This document shows positions 53,456-59,979 of a DNA stretch of 64,000 nucleotides, in pieces. The notes beneath the pieces are model-generated. The model searched no databases and was not told the DNA's origin. It saw nothing but the letters and a program-made list of their open reading frames with translations. Within the stretch, counting starts at the first letter, position 1; every line of letters starts with the position of its first letter. Origin of the DNA: a virus. The position numbers and the translations under genes are program-made. The stretch covers positions 62,001-126,000 of the IMG/VR virus record IMGVR_UViG_3300024313_000004. One strand, given 5' to 3'.

Positions 53456-53866
53456 ATGATAAAGAGATATAACAACTATATTAAAGAGGATAAATACGAA
53501 GATGAATTCTTTGACGATTATGGTTCACAAGATGAATATGAGGGTCAAGATGACGCACAAGGTGATGATGATATGGAACACCTTCTTTACCTTTTGAGGG
53601 CTTTCTTAAAGGATGCTGGTATTAAAAATGTGAGTTTGAAAAATACAAATTCTAGTATACAATTAGAAATAATTACTAAAAGAAAAGAATCTATAACAGA
53701 AGTTATAAGAATTTTTGAAGTTTTGAAAAAATTATCTAATGATATAATGGGTGATTATGATTGTGAGTTTGATATTTGGGAAACAAATAAGGGTAATCCA
53801 TTATTGATAATTGACTTCTACTTACCAGGTGATTATAATTATGAAGATGATGATATGCCATTTTAA
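53456..53866 (+). CDS. Acidic protein with capsid-targeting-like leader
   Basis: 136 residues. It begins MIKRYNNYIKEDKYEDEFFD, a variant of the leader with Y in place of F. A very acidic linker (residues ~14-45) precedes a folded alpha/beta domain (EHLLYLLRAFLKDAGIKNVS ... FDIWETNKGNPLLIIDFYLP). It starts 1 nt after the peptidase stop, so it is co-translated. No family recognised; last gene before the tmRNA. Confidence 0.6.
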   Translation: MIKRYNNYIKEDKYEDEFFDDYGSQDEYEGQDDAQGDDDMEHLLYLLRAFLKDAGIKNVSLKNTNSSIQLEIITKRKESITEVIRIFEVLKKLSNDIMGDYDCEFDIWETNKGNPLLIIDFYLPGDYNYEDDDMPF

Positions 53867-53880
53867 AAAAATATTAAACT

Positions 53881-53914
53881 TTTTTAGGTATTTAGAATAT
53901 TATATATATCTTTG
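53881..53914 (+). promoter_or_regulatory. Bacteroidota-type promoter for the tmRNA
   Basis: TATCTTTG at 53907-53914 matches the TAnnTTTG -7 box, with a T-rich -33 element at about 53881. Transcription would begin near 53920, leaving a ~20-nt leader to be removed by RNase P. Unlike the late genes it uses the host consensus, so early expression is expected. Confidence 0.55.
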
Positions 53915-53939
53915 TTAAGATAAATAACGAATACAACTT

Positions 53940-54298
53940 GGGGGTGTCTTAGAATCGCCTAGCAGATTGGTAGTAGTTATGCAGGTATCGGGTTATCTAG
54001 TGTCCGATTAATAAATTAAGAGGTAACGTCGTAAATGGCAAAACAAATGAAGTAGGAACTCGTGAAGACTTAGTAGCGACCCTTAAAGCAATTGGAGTTA
54101 ACACTCCAGAATTGGTATAAGAGAACCAATAAAAAATTTCTCCCAGCTGTATCACACAGACCAAATGTGAAACCCTTTTTGTTAGAGTTTGAGTTAAAAC
54201 TAAATATTTTGTAAGTTTAAGAAAAAACTTTCTAAGCCTGTGAAGATTAGTTATTAACAACTGAGTAGTACATGAGGAGCAGTACCTCATCACCTCCA
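53940..54298 (+). ncRNA. ssrA: tmRNA with a long non-ALAA tag
   Basis: Acceptor stem GGGGGTG (53940-53946) pairs with CACCTCC (54291-54297), giving G3:U70, the alanine identity pair; A54298 is the discriminator and CCA is not encoded (CTA). Near the 5' end TAGAATCGCC stands where TGGATTCGAC is usual. A hairpin ATCGG/CCGAT (53987-54008) has loop GTTATC that pairs with GGTAAC (54022-54027): pseudoknot PK1 just before the resume site. The tag frame runs from GTA 54031 or GGC 54037 to TAA 54118-54120 (starts GKTNEVG, ends VNTPELV). ATTGGT/ACCAAT encloses the stop, and CTAAGCCTG (54232) is the conserved 3' block. The T-arm, ATGAGG-AGCAGTA-CCTCAT, lacks the TTC loop. SmpB is not in the window. Confidence 0.9.
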
Positions 54299-54303
54299 CT
54301 AAC

Positions 54304-54339
54304 GATCTCATTATCATTTGATAATGAGATCTTTTTTTT
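54304..54339 (+). terminator. tmRNA terminator
   Basis: GATCTCATTATC, loop ATTT, GATAATGAGATC, then TTTTTTTT. A perfect 12-bp stem. It overlaps the 3' end of the convergent HNH gene. Confidence 0.92.
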
Positions 54340-55018
54340 CAAACATATTTACCTTACTACATAGAGGTTGTAGATTCGTATAATGATTTAATCTTATTAT
54401 ATCTTCTTCTGTTTCTGCTGAAGATAATGGTATAATATGATCAATTTGCCAGGTTTTTTCGTACTCACCATTATATAAACCGTGATTTTTCCAATCCATC
54501 CAGTTCTCAAACTTAGACTCCAAATAATTTTTAAAATAATCAAATGAACAACCTAATACTTCCTCTGTTTTTGATTTTTTATTGAAACCGCCTTTCCTAA
54601 TGCTATTTGATACCAATGTCCTTATTACACATTTTAATTTAAATAATGGATCTATTTTTTTCCTATATTTTAGATAGTTTCGATGATTTTTTCTAAATCT
54701 ATCTATATTATTATAATAATATTTTCTATTTAACTCCTTATACTTATCCGGGTTTTTAATATATCTTTCTCTATCTTGTTCTTGCTTTCTTTTTTTATTT
54801 TATTCAATTTCTCTATATAATTTATTATTTTTATTTCTCTTTTCTTTATTATTATCTCTATATTCCTTTTCCATTTTTTTATATTTCTCTATATTATTCT
54901 CTCTATATAATTTTATACAAATTTTGCACTCATTTTTAAATCCATCTTTAATTGCATTACTTTTGTGAAATTCATTAAATTCCTTTTCGGTATTACACTT
55001 TTTACATATCTTTATCAT
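54314..55018 (-). pseudogene. HNH endonuclease interrupted by one in-frame stop
   Basis: One frame of 235 codons with a single TAA at 54800-54802. Before it: a C-x-x-C...C-x-x-C zinc ribbon (ICKKC at 4-8, C31/C34) and a Lys/Asn-rich helix. After it the frame continues through a basic linker (NKKRKQEQDRERYIKNPDKY) to the HNH core: WQIDHIIPLSSAE, NHYTNLQPLC and N...K. It is the layout of HNH homing endonucleases in phages. Both halves are otherwise intact, so the break is recent, or the 3' half is translated alone from TTG at 54616. It converges on the tmRNA. Confidence 0.75.
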
Positions 55019-55071
55019 AACAAATCATTTCTTTTTTCATATATAGTATATATAAAAAAATATATCTCCTT

Positions 55072-55239
55072 ATGGAAAAATATAAAGAAACTAATCAAAA
55101 ATCGAAGAAAAATTATAATTCAGATAAAACTTTTATTCAGATATCAAAGGAGCTACATCAAAGAGTTAAGAAACATTGTGAAGAAAATAACCTTAAAGTA
55201 AAAGATTTTTTAGAAAAATTATTAATAGATAACCTATGA
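55072..55239 (+). CDS. Small ribbon-helix-helix-like protein, 55 aa
   Basis: MEKYKETNQKSKKNYNSDKT then FIQISKELHQRVKKHCEENN and LKVKDFLEKLLIDNL form a strand followed by two helices, resembling RHH (Arc/CopG) regulators and the 60-aa RHH at 29344. It is too short for most gene finders. It has an AT-rich upstream region shared with the divergent HNH gene. The stop overlaps an ATG of an 8-codon frame that is probably not a gene. Confidence 0.6.
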   Translation: MEKYKETNQKSKKNYNSDKTFIQISKELHQRVKKHCEENNLKVKDFLEKLLIDNL

Positions 55240-55286
55240 AAAAATTATTAGACAGATTGTAAGTAAATAAAAAATAACTTACACTC

Positions 55287-55583
55287 ATGAACAAACATCA
55301 AAACAAACACTGGTTAAGAGAAAAAGAATATCGTTCTCTAAAGAATCTCTATTATTCGGATTTTTATTGCACCAGAACCTCTACAGAAGCAGAGATAGAA
55401 GAAAGACTATGTTCAAAATTCTGGAACGAGTTTTGTGGATTCTATCATACTGCACCTAAACACTACAGAAAGACTCTTAACAGAATACAAAGAGCAAAAT
55501 CAAAACAAACTCTTATCAGAGAGCTCAATGGATATGATGTGTCCTATGAAGATAATTATAAAGACTGTAGCTGGTTTTGGTAA
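55287..55583 (+). CDS. Hypothetical aromatic/Cys protein, 98 aa
   Basis: MNKHQNKHWLREKEYRSLKN is followed by a Tyr/Trp/Cys-rich sequence (FYCTRTSTEAEIEERLCSKF, YEDNYKDCSWFW). Three or four Cys residues may bind a metal. It is co-directional with the RHH gene. Codon use in this gene (CTC/TTC/AGA mix, fewer ATA) seems a little less AT-biased than its neighbours. No family recognised. Confidence 0.55.
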   Translation: MNKHQNKHWLREKEYRSLKNLYYSDFYCTRTSTEAEIEERLCSKFWNEFCGFYHTAPKHYRKTLNRIQRAKSKQTLIRELNGYDVSYEDNYKDCSWFW

Positions 55584-55593
55584 TTTTTATATT

Positions 55594-56064
55594 TTATTTT
55601 AGATATTTTATTGTATAATAACTATGTTTGTCTTCTTTATATAATTCTCTCCTTTTTAACCAAGAATCTATATTGTTCAATCCCTTTAGATGTTGACCAA
55701 ATATAAAATCATAACCATTATCTTTGGCATAATTTTCAAACCAATCTTTCAACTTATCACCCAATCCATTACCTCTATACTCTTTTTTAAGACCAAGTGC
55801 GACTCCTTCTAATCCACTTTTATCTTTTATTTTCTTGTGTGATAATAGATAGAACCCAATAATATCACCATTATTGGTTAATTTACATGATATATCAAAA
55901 TCGACAATAGACCTAATATAATCTTGGTTGTCATCATATGACATCAAATTAGAAAAAATATGTGATGCCATATCAACAACCACATCTATATCCTCAATTT
56001 TAATCTTCTGAATTTTAATATCACCAATTTTAAAAGATTCATTATATTTTCTCAAATATTTCAT
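55594..56064 (-). CDS. GNAT acetyltransferase with capsid-targeting-like leader
   Basis: 156 residues. Leader MKYLRKYNESFKIGD is followed by a GNAT fold (about 16-150): strand KIQKIKIEDIDVVVDMA, IIGFYLLSHK, and the acetyl-CoA loop KKEYRGNGLGDKL (R-G-x-G-x-G-type at about 96-103), then a C-terminal strand pair. The substrate cannot be told. T4-like phages use such enzymes to modify host proteins or antibiotics rarely, so an injected effector is one option. Box TTTATATATA lies 4 nt before the ATG. Confidence 0.75.
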   Translation of the reverse strand: MKYLRKYNESFKIGDIKIQKIKIEDIDVVVDMASHIFSNLMSYDDNQDYIRSIVDFDISCKLTNNGDIIGFYLLSHKKIKDKSGLEGVALGLKKEYRGNGLGDKLKDWFENYAKDNGYDFIFGQHLKGLNNIDSWLKRRELYKEDKHSYYTIKYLK

Positions 56065-56068
56065 TTTC

Positions 56069-56078
56069 TATATATAAA
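56069..56078 (-). promoter_or_regulatory. Late-promoter-like box 4 nt before ATG
   Basis: Minus strand TTTATATATA, GAAA, ATG at 56064, in TTTTTATATATAG context. The divergent NADAR gene begins 47 nt away. Confidence 0.45.
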
Positions 56079-56110
56079 AACAAATAACTACTTTTTTAAT
56101 ATAAGTATCT

Positions 56111-56632
56111 ATGATAGATAAATTTGAAGGACGTTGGAGATTCTTATCGAATTTCCATGCATGTAAAGTTGAACATCAGGGAATAGTATATCCTTCTGTT
56201 GAGCACTACTACGTAGCGATGAAGTGCAACAATGAACAAATGTTAAACGGTAAGCATTATACTATTGGTGATTTTAGAGAGATGATTGCCAAAATTTCAA
56301 GTCCGGCAATTGTTAAATCTTTAGGTAGAAAAATACAAGTTAGAAAGGACTGGGATGAGAAAAAGCTTGGCTTTATGCTTTATGGTGTAAGAGAAAAGTT
56401 CAAAGATCCTGTATTAAAAGAACTTCTATTGAGTACTGAAGATTTTTCATTGGTTGAATCTAATGATTGGAATGATAAATTCTGGGGTGTGTGTCAAGGA
56501 AAAGGATTAAATCATTTAGGTCGAATCTTAATGAAAGTTAGAAAGGAAATAAGAGATAAAGAAAACGGTGTTGTTGAAAGACCAAATTCTTTGGATCAAT
56601 TCTTCAAACAAAGTGGACAACAAACCGACTAG
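56111..56632 (+). CDS. NADAR (YbiA-like) family protein
   Basis: 173 residues. IDKFEGRWRFLSNFHACKVE, VYPSVEHYYVAMKC, KISSPAIVKSLGRKIQVRKD, WDEKKLGFMLYGVREKF and SNDWNDKFWGVCQGKGLNHL GRIL match the NADAR/YbiA family, where F-LSNF, S-x-E-H, N-D-x-F-WG and G-N/H-L-GR mark the active site. Members hydrolyse N-glycosidic bonds, and some have been reported to remove ADP-ribose from guanine. In a phage this could undo a DNA ADP-ribosylation defence, or act in a NAD-linked pathway. It precedes the Dam gene. Confidence 0.82.
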   Translation: MIDKFEGRWRFLSNFHACKVEHQGIVYPSVEHYYVAMKCNNEQMLNGKHYTIGDFREMIAKISSPAIVKSLGRKIQVRKDWDEKKLGFMLYGVREKFKDPVLKELLLSTEDFSLVESNDWNDKFWGVCQGKGLNHLGRILMKVRKEIRDKENGVVERPNSLDQFFKQSGQQTD

Positions 56633-56745
56633 TTGGTTTGAAGATGTGACCGTTTATTTAGAAAGAAAAAAGAAAACTTTCGAAGTAGCAGTCTCTATAA
56701 GTAATAGTAAAATTAAATACAGAAAAAACAATAAAATAAATAAAA

Positions 56746-57675
56746 ATGTCGGTAATATCCTATTTTGGAGGTAAGGCGAACTTCCAATCATTCATCACGC
56801 CAAAAATACCTAAAGATTGTAAAACATACATTGAACCATTTTCAGGTTCTTTTGCAATCTATATGGATTCAGACTTAGAGTTTGAAAATGTTATCTTTAA
56901 TGACCGAAACAGACACCAAGCAAATCTTATGAGATGTTGTGCATCTCCGGAAGAATTCTTAGTTGAAATAAAAGCACTTATGGCACCAGGTGGTTTACTA
57001 TACAATGAATTAACTACACCAGAAGAGAAATGGGATTTCTATAAAGCCATATATCGAGATTATGTTAAGAACGATTTCTTAGATAATATGGATTTTGAGA
57101 TTGGTGATTTCAAAGTAGGTGCTATTTATGCATTTCTTATCACATCTTCTTTCTCAAGTGTTTATCCAAGAGGTGGTGGTTTCACTGGATATAAAAAGAA
57201 AAAAGATAAACTGAATCTTTCTATTTTAATAAACAAGCTTGAGAAAAACAAATATACTAAAAGACTTCAAAACATCACTGAGTTCAACAACTCTGACTTT
57301 GAAGAAGTAATCAGAAGACATGATTCAGAAGATACTTATATCTATTTAGACCCACCTTATGCTCGATTTAACGACGTTAAAAACGATGATGATGGTAGAC
57401 GTTTATTTTGGTATGGATGTGATGATAAAGACACTTTTGGTGTTGAATCACATAGAAGATTGTTAGAGTTGTTGAAAACTACAAAATCAAGATGGTCTCT
57501 ATCCTATTATTACTTTCCTTTATTAGAAGAGATTTTACCAAAAGATAAATATATTTGGACTTCAAAGGAATTTCATAGACCATCTGCGGTAATTAAGACA
57601 GAGGGAGTTGAAAAGGAGAAGGGAATCGAACTTTTAATTATGAACTACGACCCAGAAACAGGAGAAAGAGTATAA
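56746..57675 (+). CDS. DNA adenine N6-methyltransferase (Dam-like)
   Basis: 309 residues. AdoMet-binding motif I reads YFGGKANF (6-13) with EPFSGSFA (30-37), as in D12-class MTases; catalytic DPPY is at 202-205 (YIYLDPPYARF). The target domain (about 60-180) differs from E. coli Dam, so GATC need not be the site. The last part carries KEFHRPSAVIKTEGVEK. The enzyme would protect phage DNA from host restriction. Start at 56746 after an AAAATAAATAAAA leader. It overlaps the next gene by one base (TAATGG). Confidence 0.85.
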   Translation: MSVISYFGGKANFQSFITPKIPKDCKTYIEPFSGSFAIYMDSDLEFENVIFNDRNRHQANLMRCCASPEEFLVEIKALMAPGGLLYNELTTPEEKWDFYKAIYRDYVKNDFLDNMDFEIGDFKVGAIYAFLITSSFSSVYPRGGGFTGYKKKKDKLNLSILINKLEKNKYTKRLQNITEFNNSDFEEVIRRHDSEDTYIYLDPPYARFNDVKNDDDGRRLFWYGCDDKDTFGVESHRRLLELLKTTKSRWSLSYYYFPLLEEILPKDKYIWTSKEFHRPSAVIKTEGVEKEKGIELLIMNYDPETGERV

Positions 57676-58379
57676 TGGATATAGTGGATATGATAAATTC
57701 CGGAATGGATCTTTTTGACTATTCCGGTTTTTTCAGAAAGAGTGATTATATTTCTGGTCTTGAAAGAGTTCAATTAAGTATGAATGTTCCGATTCAATCA
57801 TGTGTTGATTATCAACAAGAATATATTCGACAACTAAAAGATGAATTTAAATCAACCATACTTTCTAAAACATTTAAAAATATACGAATTACTAATGAAT
57901 ATTCAGTTTTAGATTTAAGAGGTAATAATCTAGAAGATGGTGATCAAGTTATCATAAACAGAGTATTAGATGAAATAAGAAGTAATAATTACAGAAATTT
58001 AGTTGTTTCTTCTAAAATTGGATCCATACTACAAGATTCCTCTTCATTTTTAATGACTTCTGAACCAATATCACAAGGTATTTATAAAATAGGTAGTATT
58101 TATGGATATCAAGATATATATGTTGATCCTTATCTTAGATATGATGATATGAGTATTTTATTATTTAATGATGTTTTTATAAACATAAGGGATATTGAAA
58201 GTAGTTTAAAACTTGAAACAACTTTTAGTCCTAGGGTTCTTATAGATTTTAATTATTCTATTAATTGTGCTAGTTCTAAAGTTATCTATTTATTAGATGA
58301 TAAATATCCTAATATTAGTCCAGATTTATTACAAAGAATACGTGAAGATAAAATAAATGAAATATTAGATGAAGACTGA
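57675..58379 (+). CDS. Short capsid-protein paralog
   Basis: 234 residues. Residues ~100-197 align by eye with the C-terminal region of the major capsid protein: NLVVSSKIGSILQDSSSF versus YLITNGGLAAALQDIAGY, YKIGSI...DIYVDPYLRYDD versus YPVGSI...AIYVDPYMKYND, and ETTFSPRVLIDFNYSI versus EATFAPRMLLRSRYAV. The N-terminal region is short and unlike the capsid protein, and no propeptide is seen. T4 has a capsid paralog too (gp24, vertex). A vertex protein, decoy or chaperone is possible. It lies away from the capsid operon beside the Dam gene. Confidence 0.65.
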   Translation: MDIVDMINSGMDLFDYSGFFRKSDYISGLERVQLSMNVPIQSCVDYQQEYIRQLKDEFKSTILSKTFKNIRITNEYSVLDLRGNNLEDGDQVIINRVLDEIRSNNYRNLVVSSKIGSILQDSSSFLMTSEPISQGIYKIGSIYGYQDIYVDPYLRYDDMSILLFNDVFINIRDIESSLKLETTFSPRVLIDFNYSINCASSKVIYLLDDKYPNISPDLLQRIREDKINEILDED

Positions 58380-58680
58380 AGATTTTGATAAGATACATTC
58401 GTTAGGATTTTGGATAACAATAGATTGGAATATTTGTTTTACGATTGAGTTATCCACGGATGATATGTTAAATATATTAGTCTGTTCTTATGATGAACAA
58501 TGGTCACCTAATATAAAATTTGAGGATATTATTGAGTTATCTTGTGATATATTTTATGAATGGTATAATGAGAATAAGGATAAGATAGATAATCTAACAC
58601 ATGAAGATTTAGATGATATCATATTGGGTGATATTACTAAACGTGTTAAAAGGAATCTAAACTTAGACAAACTTCTATAA
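58369..58680 (+). CDS. Hypothetical acidic protein, 103 aa
   Basis: Overlaps the capsid-paralog gene by 11 nt, so it is co-translated. MKTEDFDKIHSLGFWITIDW then Asp/Glu-rich helices (EDIIELSCDIFYEWYNENKD). No domain recognised. A terminator follows. Confidence 0.6.
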   Translation: MKTEDFDKIHSLGFWITIDWNICFTIELSTDDMLNILVCSYDEQWSPNIKFEDIIELSCDIFYEWYNENKDKIDNLTHEDLDDIILGDITKRVKRNLNLDKLL

Positions 58681-58682
58681 AC

Positions 58683-58712
58683 AAAAAGAGAGTCAAATGA
58701 CTCTCTTTTTTA
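58683..58712. terminator. Bidirectional intrinsic terminator
   Basis: AAAAAGAGAGTCA, loop AA, TGACTCTCTTTTTT between convergent genes. Confidence 0.85.
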
Positions 58713-59282
58713 TTTTTTTAACCAATCTATAAAACTCATTTCCAAATCATAGAATTCCATTTCAAATCTATATTTTTCATAAACTTTTAAACAAATTTCC
58801 TTTTCTTTCCTTGTAATTTCTTCAGAATCATTATCTCTATCATAGAATCTCGAGTTCGTACCAAAATGTGGGTAATGACCTTCGTTTTTTATTTCAGTGT
58901 TTTTAGGAACTAACTTTTTTAAATCCTTACTCATTTGTTTATCAACAGATTTACAATAATCGTTATCATTTTCCATCATCCAATTATGAAGTTTTAAAAA
59001 GTCTTTTTGTGATAGATTTTCACCATCTAATTTAAGTTTGATTAGTTTAGATATATCACCAGATATACCTTCATTAGTTTCTTCTAATGATTTTAAATCA
59101 TCAACTACTTCATCCTTTGTAACTGTAGTTATTTTACGTGTCGTTTCATCAAACTCATTTCTTGTATTAGTTGTATATTGTTGTTGATCAGAATTAGGTT
59201 TAAAAGATCTTTTAATCTTTTGAAGTCTTTCTTTTTCAACTTCGATGTTGAAATCTTCGAATCCTTTTACTTTTTTTGACAT
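58710..59282 (-). CDS. Leader-motif protein, 190 aa
   Basis: MSKKVKGFEDFNIEVEKERL carries the F-E-D-F core a few residues later than most leaders. The rest is charged and mainly helical, with no membrane segment. Third gene of a minus-strand operon (nucleotidyltransferase, 231-aa protein, this one; gaps of 0-1 nt). Function unknown; packaging with the other leader proteins is inferred. Confidence 0.6.
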   Translation of the reverse strand: MSKKVKGFEDFNIEVEKERLQKIKRSFKPNSDQQQYTTNTRNEFDETTRKITTVTKDEVVDDLKSLEETNEGISGDISKLIKLKLDGENLSQKDFLKLHNWMMENDNDYCKSVDKQMSKDLKKLVPKNTEIKNEGHYPHFGTNSRFYDRDNDSEEITRKEKEICLKVYEKYRFEMEFYDLEMSFIDWLKK

Positions 59283-59283
59283 A

Positions 59284-59979
59284 TTATTTATTTTTTAGTT
59301 TTTTATCCAATAGTTTAGCTATATTAGATCCTATGAAGTAATGTAAGTTCTTAAGAGTATCTGCTTCTACCGTTTCAATCTCATCCATAAATCTAAACTG
59401 ATATTTATAAGTATCTTTATCATCTTTATCATCGGCATCGATTTTAGAAATAGATAATTCCATATGATAGTTATCATTTATATTTATTTTAAAATCAAAT
59501 GTAGTTTTATCACAAGGTGTTGTTTTAAACTTAGGTTCATACTCTACATCAAATATAGAATATTCAGTTATCTTAGCTCTTTTCATGTAATAATTTAAGA
59601 ACATAGCAGGTGCCTCAATAAAATCCGAAAGTATTTGTAAGTCTTCACCAAAATCTTTAGATTCGATAACATCTTCAATTTTCTTTTTTAAGTCGATTAT
59701 TGTAGAGAACTCTATTTTGTGATATACACAATTTATATCATATAAATATATAAATGAGTTATCAATTATATGTCTTTTATTTAGATCGGTTTTAAATATG
59801 AATTTTGTATGTATTATTGAAGTATCTTCGGTTGTTAGGCCATGAATAGATATTATAAGTTTCAAGAAATCTTCATCATTTGACATTTCATAAACCGTTT
59901 CAACCGTGTTTACCATTCCCTTTTCTTCCTGAAATATATCTCTAAATACTTCTTCTATTTCTGATATTTTAATATCCAT
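59284..59979 (-). CDS. Hypothetical protein, 231 aa
   Basis: Starts MDIKISEIEEVFRDIFQEEK one base overlapping the stop of the nucleotidyltransferase gene. Two similar halves are visible by eye: residues ~35-75 (FLKLIISIHG...FKTDLNKR) and ~145-200 (TFDFKININDNYHMELSISK, KYQFRFMD), each beta-rich. No catalytic motif. Middle gene of the operon. Confidence 0.6.
   Translation of the reverse strand: MDIKISEIEEVFRDIFQEEKGMVNTVETVYEMSNDEDFLKLIISIHGLTTEDTSIIHTKFIFKTDLNKRHIIDNSFIYLYDINCVYHKIEFSTIIDLKKKIEDVIESKDFGEDLQILSDFIEAPAMFLNYYMKRAKITEYSIFDVEYEPKFKTTPCDKTTFDFKININDNYHMELSISKIDADDKDDKDTYKYQFRFMDEIETVEADTLKNLHYFIGSNIAKLLDKKLKNK

Noticed and set aside
54030-54050. Alternative tag frame reading RKWQNK then stop
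   Set aside because: It is one base out of register with the E. coli-type resume position after PK1 and would not place the stop in the ATTGGT/ACCAAT helix.
53940-54310. Group I intron or HEARO-type RNA next to an HNH gene
   Set aside because: No exon junction or interrupted gene is present, the HNH gene is on the opposite strand, and the acceptor stem, PK1 and tag frame fit a tmRNA.
53997-54317. 106-codon minus-strand open frame across the tmRNA
   Set aside because: It is antisense to the structured RNA, starts in the terminator stem and has no gene-like leader.
56568-56774. Plus-strand 68-codon frame between NADAR and Dam
   Set aside because: It overlaps both genes, and its only free part (about 110 nt) has no good start codon. 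A tiny peptide cannot be excluded.
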